Assembly: GCA_964023205.1 (NCBI GenBank)
Contig: OZ026835.1
Span: 35,013,380 to 35,077,379 of the forward strand
Direction of reading: 5' to 3'
Source: Lutraria lutraria
Taxonomy: Eukaryota; Mollusca; Bivalvia; Venerida; Mactridae
Length of the DNA: 64,000 nucleotides
The notes under the pieces are model-generated. The model was given only the letters and a program-made list of their open reading frames with translations. It was not told the DNA's origin and ran no database searches. The position numbers and the translations under genes were made by a program. This document shows positions 49,701-58,435 of this stretch, in pieces (position 1 is the first letter of the stretch; every line of letters starts with the position of its first letter).

Positions 49701-52700
49701 GCTTTGATATCTTCAAATTAAAGAAGCAGCGAAATGTTGTTGTTTTTTTATATAAAATATCGTACTTACTTCGATATCAACAGAGCTTGATCCTATACCG
49801 GTACCAGCTAGACTGTGATAAGAAACGCAAAATACACAAACATTTGTCATAATAGTGATTTTCTAAAAAGCCAAACTTCCAGTTTTCTGTGTTAACTGTT
49901 GCTGATTATGGTCCAATACCAAAGACCACAATTGAATTTGCCCTTTTCGTGGATGCATTTCAGGGTTTTTATTTCATATTACTTGCATTTTATTTTTTAA
50001 ACTCTCGTGCTTAGAGCATCTTGATTTTTGTGATTATTTTTCTAATGTATGTTATTTGCACAAACTATGTGTAAACTCCCATTGCACGCTTAACAATCTC
50101 ACATAGAGTTAATTAAATGAATTAATGAATGAGCCCATTTATACAAAATGCTTACTGAGTGAGGCTGAAAAACGTGAAATGTATGTGTGTATAAGAACAA
50201 CTGTTACTACAATCGCTTTCCAACCATGCTAGAAATACTTGTTTCACATTCCTGATCATGTACCCAATTCATTTTAATACGAGTACATTTAAAGTTTGAA
50301 GAATAAACAAAAATGTAAACATCGAATTACATCACCACGAGCGTTCATTAATCAATTAATTATAAAACCACCGTATTGAATTATAGAGAACTCCTATAAT
50401 TCAGAATGTGCATGTATTCGAATGTTTTCGTAACGAACATTCAGTTGAGGCTCGACTAATCCAATTTGATAAGCGTAAGTTATCATTGTGATTAATGCAA
50501 TTTTGATTTATACTAATCGGGTGTATGTGACCTACATGACTCTATGAAATAAATGCCTTCAAACATTGGTGTTACCTATAGTACAGGACCTTGAAATATA
50601 GTCCATATAACACAAGTGCCCCCCCCCCCCCCCCCCCTCCAAACAAAAACATAGTCTGGTCTGGTCGTCAAAAATGAATCAGCAAGAAGCTGCATGAATA
50701 TACATGTACATGGTTTCCTCTATTTGGGTGTGAGTTAAAGACTTATAGCCGTTAGGCCCGTGAAATATCCGCAACTGTGTTTTGTATGAAATTCTTTGTA
50801 TTATTTGGAGGGTGGTGTAGTAAAAGGTGTTGCTCTCGTAGTGATCTTATATATATGCTGGTCTAGAAACGAAGCTCGGAATATGTTTTGGGTCTTGTGC
50901 CTATACATACATTACGTCCTTAATGTAATTAACACATACCTAATTGTTATATTCGCTTTCCTTATAGCATCAATTCTCTGATTGGCGTGTGTTTTCCAGT
51001 TACTATCATGTGGTATGTTCACCATGGTAACAGAGTCTAGAAGGTAGTCTGTCGGGGCAGAAGTCTGGATGTAAATGTGGCAGCTGTGACTGCCTGAAAA
51101 TATAGCATTGACATATAAGGAACAAACCTTAAAAGGAATCTGCCAGCAGAGCCAAAGGGAAAAGATTATTACCCCTGTGCAAAAGTAATATCTATGGATA
51201 ATGGAAATGCAATGATTAAACAATCATTAATATACTTATAAAAGTCTTATACTTCAAAGAATACAAATGCTGTATCAACTGTTACAATATCGGCATGCAT
51301 GTAAGAATTATATAAAATGAAAATTTGAAATTGCATCTAGAAAGCAGGTCGCAGTTCGAAAAAAATGAATCGCGAACTGCGAATTGCGTTTGAACTTTAT
51401 ACAACCAAATATCGAAAAACGTGAATTATTTCGTTTGCAACTAACACAAAATTATTTGCACATGTCCACATTTACACAAAAGCAACAACAACTCAAGTGC
51501 CACAACTTTGAATCGATTCGACAAATGCGTAAACCGTCTTAGAATAAATAAAGGTACATAAATATCCTTAAATGGATTAATAAATGTAATATTAGTCATG
51601 TTATATAATTCAAGAGAGATACAAAAATGTCTGTAATGTGAAGCTTGGTCTAAATTATTTATTTTTCAAATCATACAAATTATTATTACTTTACAGATAA
51701 TCTTATTTCGATCTAAACAAAGTATGACAATTTCGTCGGAATCTCCTTATCTTATTAAATATTTGTGTCTGCTTTTTGTAATCACTCCTCTGCGTGGAAA
51801 AAACGCACGTAAGGTCATTAACCATCGAAATTGCTAGGTTACAAACGAAAAGATAAACTGAACAAAAGTCCGTGTTCACCGCAGAAGAATGTATTGGAAT
51901 ATTTATGGTATATTTATATTGATAATGACCTACTAGTAGTTAGGTATTAATTAAAGAAATAAGGTATATTAGTATAATCACTAAAGTTGTCGTTCGAATC
52001 TAACCCGGGACCACATTTCACAGGGAAGCTGTCCCACTAGCTTACGGAAGTTCGATGGTTCCATCCAGAAAGGTGTTTGCACGAGGTCTTCCGTCATCAC
52101 TAAAGTTGGACGATTCGACAAATAACACAGGCTGTTGGTGTGACGTTAAACCCCAGTGAAAAGAAATTGTACATTGTAATGACCAACGATGTCAAAGCTT
52201 ACAAAGTCATCATGCTTGATATAAATTGATCTGAACCGACCTATGATTAGGCAATGAACGTATATTCGATAATTTGTTGATGTAATATATTTACTACAGA
52301 AATATGTTACGCATACAGTGGCATTAACAAATAAAGAAAACATTTTATAAAAAGATATATGCAATCAATCAAAACCATTCTAATCTAGTAAATTGTGTTC
52401 TTTACACATTATCATAAATGTTTTATTAATGCTCAGTTTGTTTACCTGAGACAGTCTTCAATGCACCTCCTATCTCATACCATTGTCCAGGCTGTACGCG
52501 TGTTGTTGTGCCAAACTTTGTGTACACGTCCTTACCTTTCAAATTAAAAGTTTATATCAAAATTTTAAAGTCATTAACAATCATTCAGATGTTCATGATT
52601 CCTTAAAATCAAATAGATAAACTCACAACACTGTAAATATTAGTGACGACGTATAATCAAAGTTATTATGTGCTTCACCTTATATACATACACTCATTTT

Positions 52701-55144
52701 TAACCGAATGTCATGCTAATATTTGTACCTCATAATTATTGTATTAAAAGAAGTTCATAAATGTATTAGTATTATTTTAATCAGCAATTGTTACTTTGCA
52801 AAAATGTAATAAATTAGTATTGAAAAGAAAAAAACACACATTGAAATCGTCATTTTAATATTACATGGCTTGCCATAACATGAACAATAACAGTTCTATC
52901 GAGTTCTAAGATTGCCGCATATGAATACATCATACATCAATCAGCACTGCTGATTAGATACAAACATGGTATAATGCTATACAAGACAAAACAGGTGAGC
53001 AGTTTGGAAGTCACGCCGATTCGGCAGGTGGCCAACCACGCTTATGTCAATGGAAATTAGCCAAAAACGTTTTAAAAAGATATGAACAATCCGATTTCAT
53101 TATGCTGGCTTATCAAAGTATGATTACAGAAAAGGCGGTTGTTAACAGAACATTTATTTCCATGGAGCAGTTGTCTAAGAACAAAGTGACCAATCAAAGT
53201 ACTGAAAGTACTGTCGGACTTGATTTTTGGACATAGTTAACCCGATGTTGCATGAAATTCAGACGTGATTATGTAATTCTAAATAATCTGGCGTAAAAGA
53301 AACTCTTAAACAGTAAATTTTAAAAGCACGTATCCAGTAATTTACGTTCGTATTTAGCGACTCGAATTATTATTCTTAAGCCGCAGTTTTAACATTCAAC
53401 CTTCGATAAATCAAACTCCCCACATCGGTTACGCTTTGCTACTAGCCACTGCGGGGAGTGAGTCTATAAATAGCGATTCCGTCATCAAAATAACATTGGT
53501 GTGAATATCACGGAATACGATTAAATGAGAATTCGCTTTGTAATATTAAGAAATGTTAGAAAGGCACAAAACACACACATCGATGGTAGATTGTTGCAAA
53601 TGCATGAATACGTCCGTGGAGATTTTTCTGAACTATCGAACGAAGACCGAAAGTAGAACTACTTTTACGGCAAGATATTTTATTGGACAGTGAATACGCG
53701 GTTTTAATTCTACGCATTTGAAAATCTCATGTATCTACCGACAAGCACTTTGAAATGATTTAGATCTGACACACTTAATTGGGGAAAGATTCCAGATACT
53801 TCTATATAAACATACCATTTAGTTGCACACTATTTCCTTTATGTGGCATTCTTTTAACCAAGCTGTTATGGAGTCCAGCGACAAATATAAGTCAACGATT
53901 ACAAAGGACTTGATTTTGATAAAAATCAAGTCCAAAAACACGTTGTAACATACTATGGAATCATTCATTTTCGATGGGGATTTAACGACGTGGATTTCGT
54001 GGGTCGGCTCATCCACGAAACCAAATCCCCACAAATTTGAATGCAGAGATAAGACTTTCTTTGCATTTAAATCAAAATCCACGAATTTATGTCCCCACGA
54101 AATAGCCATTTTTGTAAAAACCACGAAAATTGAGCCCAACGAAAATAAATGAAAATACAGTATTTAGTCTGACACAAAAATCAATATTACTAGGCTAGAG
54201 GCCTGGTCCTATGGTTGTAAAACTTATTATCGGTCTCCGAGCTCAAATCTCTTATTTTGTTTTATATGTTTCTATGTTAATTATGATCAGACAATACTGA
54301 TATCATTGATATATTTGTATCACAGAATGATTTGTTCTAATGTGTATTTAATCATTAATCAGCTCTATCGTTTCGACCTTAATGCTTTGAGAATGGATTT
54401 GAGAATTGAGCTCGGCGACTGATAATAAGTTTTATAACCTCGGGGCAAGGTAACAAAACAAGACTATTCTGCAACTTCGAGCTATAATAGTCTGATAGGA
54501 TAATTATGTTTGGCATGGTATTGTATTTTTCGCTTAATGGTAAAAGCATGCAGCATGAGAAATAGAAAATATTTTTACCGTTTCCATTTTTACAAGCTAA
54601 CATGAAACCCACACTTTGATACGGGCCGTTGTCATGAGTGTTCCAAAGTTTCACTTGTGCTGACGCCTTGTATATGCTGTTACCTTGGATATTGACATTC
54701 TGTCCAGCACCTTGCCAGTTTTGTTGTCTGAAGACAATGCATGTTTCCAGTAATGGTTTATGTTAAACAAGTATATGTGTATCACATGTTCATTTAATAT
54801 AATTTTATGTTGGAACAATTAGGTTAAATCTGGACCGATACATTTCAAGTATTTCACATATTATACGTTTTAGGACACGTTCAAGAATATCCTTAACAGT
54901 CCTATCAGCGTTTGTCTTTTCTTTCTATTCTTAAAATGAAATTCAATGTAAAATACAAAAATAATTACCTGTTGGAAACATGCACACTATGTTGCCCATG
55001 AAACGCATCATTGCTTGAAGCTAGATTACACGAAATACCATACCAATTACCATTATAGTTTGTCGACTCGAAATCTCCATTATGTAGCAAATTTGTTTGC
55101 GCTTTTACCGACACAAAAATAAATCCAAATATCAAATAGAGCAT
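40715..55144 (-). CDS. Secreted GH10 endo-1,4-beta-xylanase-like enzyme with CBM4/9-like module, 13 exons
   Basis: Hydrolyses beta-1,4-xylan or related plant and algal polymers; probably a secreted digestive enzyme. Exons in transcript order: 55144-54969, 54727-54579, 52535-52446, 51093-50940, 49812-49770, 49511-49353, 48899-48844, 47802-47665, 43032-42861, 42293-42192, 41965-41917, 41546-41380, 40972-40715. All junctions are GT-AG. Total 1713 nt, 570 aa, no frame break. Residues 1-15 are a signal peptide (MLYLIFGFIFVSVKA). Residues 18-170 form a jelly-roll carbohydrate-binding module (NLLHNGDFE at the start, YLLDSVTMVNI at the end). Residues about 170-490 are the GH10 barrel: WDVNNE with acid/base E331, LFLNDFNV, GLGVQGHLH, VMVTE with nucleophile E430, and GVIFWGFWD. 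The usual RGH-x-x-x-W on strand 3 is R280-C-H-C-T-F-W286. The C-terminal 85 residues form a beta-rich tail (TVRGFKGEYTLKVKHNGQ). It lies tail-to-tail with the receptor and head-to-head with the dehydrogenase. Confidence 0.94.
41380..41965 (-). CDS. GH10 exons 11 and 12; nucleophile codon split by an intron
   Basis: Exon 11 (41965-41917) encodes RLDILAEAGLPVMVT and ends with the first base of the next codon. Exon 12 (41546-41380) supplies the other two bases, giving GAA, the catalytic nucleophile of VTEF. It continues NKKASHLVDILTMLFSHPSV then KGVIFWGFWDQSIWEHDAP. The donor must be gtacgt at 41916. Two alternative GTs a few bases upstream (before aatgg and before aactgg) would break the frame or lose the catalytic residue. 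Confidence 0.92.
41690..41815 (-). repeat. SINE fragment (same family as 39355-39582)
   Basis: On the plus strand it shows ccaccgaccttccgtttgct then aaccggacagcttc and aatagggttca, the reversed body of the SINE. No head is visible. Located between GH10 exons 12 and 11. Confidence 0.5.
42691..42783. repeat. Small inverted-repeat element, about 93 bp
   Basis: Arms of about 38 bp: catcgtcgcatacccacgg at the left end and cgtgggtatccgacgatg at the right end, with cgactccagtcc pairing with ggagtggagtcag further in. The loop is about 17 bp. It sits 78 bp downstream of GH10 exon 9 in transcript order. A fold-back MITE is likely. Confidence 0.75.
42861..43032 (-). CDS. GH10 exon 9 with the acid/base glutamate
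   Basis: 172 nt, acceptor tgttctag, donor gtacgtcc. It encodes CEQWDVNNEIFHWDFFERHT then GNPNITMDMFRKVHA and LLFLNDFNVISGADSAV. The Asn-Glu of DVNNE is the acid/base pair found in the WDVVNE motif of GH10 enzymes. Upstream lies the 4.6-kb intron that holds the 3-kb inverted-repeat element. Confidence 0.94.
43580..44065 (+). repeat. Left terminal inverted repeat with subterminal motifs
   Basis: Carries five copies of GTG(C/G)ACAGCAGCG or close variants: 43593-43608 (reversed), 43819-43832, 43985-43998, 44012-44025 and 44031-44044. Such clustered subterminal motifs are typical transposase binding sites. It also contains ccgccatcttgg, which is the YY1-type motif CCAAGATGGCGG on the opposite strand. 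The 80-codon frame across it exists in both arms only because the arms are near identical. Confidence 0.88.
44864..45016 (+). pseudogene. C2H2 zinc-finger exon remnant inside the element
   Basis: After the likely acceptor tagcacag, the frame reads RPRPCSVCENRL then HKEKQFKCDTCDREF, AYVCHLRKHMELLKA, and stops at TAG (45014-45016). The second finger has Cys-x2-Cys-x12-His, but the final histidine is missing. A possible partner with MNTCDHCGA lies at 44464-44500 but meets a stop after 11 codons. Either a captured host gene fragment or a decayed element protein. Confidence 0.5.
45706..46004 (-). other. Open frame with splice acceptor inside the element
   Basis: On the minus strand, ttcaatcag is followed by a 98-codon frame (GITSSTRAKGSDLLGDGN, then MLRLRRMQRSKGLWEF, DATCPRCYLVNRWEYP) ending in TAG. 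It has a Cys-x2-Cys pair and a basic stretch but no domain that I recognise. It could be a terminal exon of an element-encoded protein. Confidence 0.35.
46144..46631 (-). repeat. Right terminal inverted repeat
   Basis: Reverse complement of 43580-44065 with only a few substitutions (for example ggcaataagaagg against ggaataagaaagg) and small indels. The homology ends abruptly after tctcaag in the centre. Confidence 0.88.
46697..47515 (+). repeat. Diverged tandem duplication (two units of roughly 365-430 bp)
   Basis: Unit 1 (about 46697-47055) and unit 2 (about 47062-47515) share blocks in the same order: tagacgaatt, gaagca-tgtt, aatatacc, ctgctatgata-aaccacatt, acttatcta, aggtcaac, cacagagcaatgc, acttac-tatcaactatta, acaaaagag and gccagtccaat. 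The offset between matching blocks varies from about 366 to 431 bp, so indels are large. Confidence 0.7.
47665..49812 (-). CDS. GH10 exons 5 to 8 (first half of the catalytic barrel)
   Basis: Exon 5 (49812-49770) is only 43 nt: LAGTGIGSSSVDIE. Exon 6 (49511-49353): MEFALGSEVVARKIV, FEWGVLENALKWSSMERSQ. Exon 7 (48899-48844) is 56 nt: YVIDNNTPLAAMNSMISHG. Exon 8 (47802-47665): IKMRCHCTFWDDEKYQHQW, MVTEINRRIQDVVGQTHGK. ENALKW and the (x)RxH strand-3 motif are GH10 landmarks. Exons 5 and 7 are too short to show as reading frames but are required for continuity and have clean splice sites. Confidence 0.9.
50940..55144 (-). CDS. GH10 gene exons 1 to 4: signal peptide and carbohydrate-binding module
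   Basis: Exon 1 (55144-54969): signal peptide, then NLLHNGDFESTNYNGNWYGI, HGQHSVHVSNR. Exon 2 (54727-54579): NWQGAGQNVNIQGNSIYKAS, FMLACKNGNG. Exon 3 (52535-52446): DVYTKFGTTTRVQPGQWYEI. Exon 4 (51093-50940): SHSCHIYIQTSAPTDYLLDS, then the linker HANQRIDAIRKANITI. The module has the pattern of CBM4/9 beta-sandwiches found in front of GH10 domains (NLL-NGDFE, Y-x-A-Q-V, LLDSVTM). Confidence 0.9.
51985..52162 (+). repeat. SINE (same family as 39355-39582), with 3' end
   Basis: Contains gttcgaatctaacc (B-box-like), gcttacggaagttcgatggt then tccatccaga, cgaggtcttccgtcatcac, and the typical tail ggtgtgacgttaaacccca followed by an A-rich stretch. Confidence 0.65.
53951..54162. repeat. MITE, about 212 bp, family R2, copy 2
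   Basis: Close match to 28481-28691, with the same terminal inverted repeats (tactatggaatcatt at the left, gaaaatacagta at the right) and the same inner blocks (gtgggtcggctcatccacga, gaatgcagagataa, gtaaaaaccacgaaaattga). Located in GH10 intron 2. Confidence 0.85.
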
Positions 55145-55174
55145 ACTTTTGAAGACTATTTGAATACTGGACTA

Positions 55175-55181
55175 ATATATA
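55175..55181 (-). promoter_or_regulatory. Possible TATA element of the GH10 gene
   Basis: The minus strand reads cttatatattag 31-37 nt before the ATG. That leaves almost no 5' leader, so either the leader is very short or a non-coding exon lies further upstream and this is chance in AT-rich DNA. Confidence 0.2.
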
Positions 55182-55418
55182 AGTGTTTGCAAAAATAGAT
55201 TTATCTTTGGCCTTTTCTGAACTGATACCAACATATGGTCAATTACTGTGACAATGGTAATTAGTTTTGGCCTTGTAAGATAAGCGTCAAGAACAAATAC
55301 ATGTACATGTTTTTATCGTATTAGATAATAATTTTACTATTAAATGTCTTGCTAGGCAAAACTAATCATCAGGTAATTTGTTTTGGGGGCCGTTTATTGT
55401 TGATCTGATTTGTAATCT

Positions 55419-55428
55419 GTGACGTCAC
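55419..55428. promoter_or_regulatory. Palindromic CRE-like site upstream of the GH10 gene
   Basis: GTGACGTCAC, 275 bp upstream of the GH10 start codon. It contains the full CREB/ATF core TGACGTCA. Function is inferred from motif and position only. Confidence 0.3.
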
Positions 55429-55724
55429 TGTTTTATGGATGTTAAAGTTTCAACTATTTTCGCAAACAATAGACTTTATATTATCTCCATTAGGAGTTTT
55501 TTAGGGAGAGTGAGAAGTGAGAATCATTCTTTGAACCGTTTAAAAGCTTAAGTGAAGACTATATGGATGAACTGCTTGTGTGTTAGTTTGTTTAATGAAA
55601 CGTGTTATGGGTTTAATGACACCCTCGTTTATCCATAGAACACATCACTCAAAAGACATGAGGATTTGTAATGGCGATAAAAATTATCCGTCATATTAAG
55701 TACACAACAGCCAGACTATGTCGT

Positions 55725-55794
55725 GGGTTCAACGCAACAGTGTCGTAACTCATATTGAAATAAGAACAACTTACGACAGTTTTTCGCTGAGCCC
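55725..55794. repeat. Fold-back hairpin, family R3, copy 2
   Basis: Same arms and loop as 7886-7957 (gggttcaacgcaacagtgtc on the left, ttacgacag and cgctgagccc on the right) with a few mismatches that weaken the stem. Confidence 0.75.
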
Positions 55795-55909
55795 TCGATA
55801 TGTCGTTTTTAGAAGTCGATATATCCAGATCTCGTAGGTAGTATGAGTTCGGTTGCTGTCTCGTTTTGTTTTATTTGTTCTTAAGTTCATGCTCCCACAA
55901 TTCGAAATG

Positions 55910-56130
55910 AAGGAAGGGTATAAAATGTTCAAATGGCGTCCGTCCGTTCCAATTTTGGTTTCCAAGCAATACCTCATAATATTTCATGGATTGGTTTCAT
56001 ATTTGACATGAAAATGACTGTATAAAAAACAGGTAAAGTTCGATTTCCAGTAAAATTCAAATATTTTCACAGGAGTTATGGCCCCTTTTTGACTTAGCTG
56101 TCAGGGAAGGCATTCGTGTCCTCCGGACCC
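55910..56130 (+). repeat. Interspersed repeat related to 29106-29300
   Basis: Shares gtccgtccgttc and ttttggtttccaagcaatac, and continues with ttatggccccttttt. Non-coding. Confidence 0.5.
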
Positions 56131-56254
56131 TTTTTTAGTTTACAACAAGCTTACTAGTGTTTACAAACATAATTGTTTACGAATGTACGCCTTCGGTTTA
56201 CACCAGGAACAAAACACCCCCGCACGTAGAATTATGGTGGCTGATTTCCGCCAT

Positions 56255-56640
56255 TTCATATATTCGTGTCTTCGCCCCCAAAAGTCAAAGCACGACGACA
56301 CGAACACACGATAAACTGCTCACTTATCGTGGCTTCGCCTTCGACCTTAAAGGGCGAATACACGAACACACGAAATATTGAAGGCTAAATAACGATATTT
56401 TGAAAGGCGAACACACGAAAGCTTCTCTTGTAGAGTTTCATGTCGGCAGGTATGAAATCTTCGTATCGCCGCCCGATATTTGTCGTGTGTTTGTTTCTTC
56501 GCTTAGAAAGGCGAAAAGCGAAGACACGACAACTGGCCAAGTATCGTGCCATCGTGTAGTCGTGCTTCGCCCGGAAGGACAAAGACACGAATACACGATA
56601 ATGTGCAATGTTTCTTATCGTCGTGTCTTCGCCTTCCGGT
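56255..56640. repeat. Cluster of ACACGA / TCGTGT inverted motifs
   Basis: The motifs acacga and tcgtgt, often extended to cgtgtcttcgcc or its complement ggcgaagacacg, recur about a dozen times in both orientations within 390 bp (for example cgacacgaacacacgataa, ggcgaatacacgaacacacg, gcgaagacacgacaactgg, tatcgtcgtgtcttcgcc). It looks like nested or multiplied copies of a small inverted-repeat element. It is more CG-rich than its surroundings. Confidence 0.65.
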
Positions 56641-56730
56641 AGACATGCGCAGAACCATAAATCTGGTCCATCGTGTAATAGTTTTGCAATTTAATAATAT
56701 TTATAATGGTTCTGCGCATGTCTACCGGAA
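56634..56730. repeat. Perfect 25-bp inverted repeat
   Basis: Arms 56634-56658 (ttccggtagacatgcgcaga then accat) and 56706-56730 (exact reverse complement), separated by 47 bp of AT-rich sequence. Perfect arms in otherwise diverged DNA indicate a recent MITE-like insertion. It borders the ACACGA cluster. Confidence 0.85.
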
Positions 56731-57618
56731 GTCCGTCTTTTTCACTTGGTACTTTGTTATTCAGCACCAGACAATTATCGCTATTTAACTTATTTATCAA
56801 AAATAGAGCCAACATGTGTGCATACTTAACAAAATTGCTAAGTTACACCAATTTTTTTTCTGAATTTTAACTTATCTATTGATATCATGCAATTTAACCC
56901 CGGGAACCAAGCTAACCCGACATACCCTAGCCCCCCCCCCCCCCCCGCCAGCTTAGACTTGCTATTAGACCCGAAGAACGGTACATCTATCTCAATTTGT
57001 TAACCTTTCTACTCACTAGTAGGATAATAAATACAAAAATTACTTATGTAAATTTACGAATGATGCATTCTAGAGAGATTTCGGCGTTTTTCCTAGCTCA
57101 TTTGATTGGAGCGCTTCCGAATTAATTTATTGAATGCTATTACATTTCATCCGCCATTGGCTATCATATCTCAATCATGCATGTATTTCATATTATCTTT
57201 CTAGGTCATTGATTGACAAAGTTAACTTTTTGTTCTGGAAGCCAAAAAGTAACTAATCGTAAACAATGTATTTAAACATCAATGAGGAATATAGAAAAAG
57301 TTCGTGGCTGATTATTTTACTTTTTGTAATTCTGAATATCATTAACATTTTACCAACGATACAAATCAGAAATGTAACTGCATTAATAAACATGTTTAAG
57401 CATGTTTTTTTTAACAGACGTAGTCTATAATGATACATAATGACACTATAACAATATTCACAATCTCATTTCGGAGTTAGGAAAATAGAAAACAGCTTTA
57501 AACTTTTTCAGCACATTCTTTCTTATCAATGATGTGAGACTTAAAACAAGGACAAACTTTAGTTGTTACTTCAATAAATAATGCCATTAAATATTTTTTT
57601 AATGAATCTAAATGTTAA

Positions 57619-57974
57619 TTTAAAGCCCCATTACCTTTTTGCTGTAGAAAAATATATGCAAAAACATTTAATTGCTGATATTATCCCAAGATAATTATTA
57701 CCGGCGAAACAAGCCCTTTTTCGTCTTTGTAAACTTGAAATATGTAGAGCGCGTGACGTCACTTTAATACGTGTGCATAGCATGACTGCGGGAAAACTCA
57801 GGTGTTCTATAAATAGTATTTATTTCAATGATATTGAAAAAAATACGAGAGTGGTTTCGGAAACATTTTTCTCGTTATAAAGTATGCACGGGAGGAAAAC
57901 ACACCGGATTCCTCTGTTATAGAACAAACAGAAACTATTAGGACCTATACATTTATAAGCTTATGGGACTTAAA
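57619..57974 (+). repeat. CRE-bearing interspersed repeat, family R1, copy 2
   Basis: Same order of blocks as 13063-13437, with TGACGTCA at 57754-57761 and terminal ttaaagcccc / gggacttaa. It ends about 460 bp before the dehydrogenase start codon, so its CRE and its ctataaata block are now near that promoter. Confidence 0.85.
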
Positions 57975-58435
57975 CATTGTTAATTATAAACATGTTCTTC
58001 CTTGCATTCTATACAAATTACAGCACACATATTACTACAAAATGTATCAAATACAAAGCGCTCCGTATAGGCGCTGACTAGGATAGCTTTGGTAACGCGT
58101 ATCTATTGACTAGGTGTAAAAGTGACAATTTCAATTTTTAAATCCATAGCTACAATATAACCCCAAAAAGTTAGGTCGTTTGCGAACTTTGTTGGATGAC
58201 CCCATACTTTAATATAAATGGCTGTTTTTAGTCCAACTACCTAAACAGATGACTATAATCATATAATATAGCCTTCAGCTTCTGACAGACGATTACTGTA
58301 TCTTAAATACATTTATGATAATTTGCAAGAAGGAGTATGGGCAGTTGTATGTATAATATGAACGCCGCCTAATCTGCTGTATACATTAACAGGCCAACTT
58401 GTTAACTTGTTCAGACTTGTATTCATTTATTAAAC

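Larger units (their letters stand above)
55145..58435. other. Divergent spacer between GH10 gene and dehydrogenase gene
   Basis: 3.3 kb between the two start codons, so it should contain both promoters. From left to right: a TATA-like stretch (55175-55181), a palindromic CRE (55419-55428), a fold-back hairpin (55725-55794), a GTCC repeat (55910-56130), a cluster of ACACGA/TCGTGT motifs (56255-56640), a perfect 25-bp inverted repeat (56634-56730), a C16 run (56931-56946) and a CRE-bearing repeat (57619-57974). Confidence 0.7.

Noticed and set aside
40715..55144. Recent bacterial transfer or contamination as origin of the GH10 gene
   Set aside because: Thirteen exons with consistent GT-AG splicing, animal-like AT content, and host repeats in its introns.
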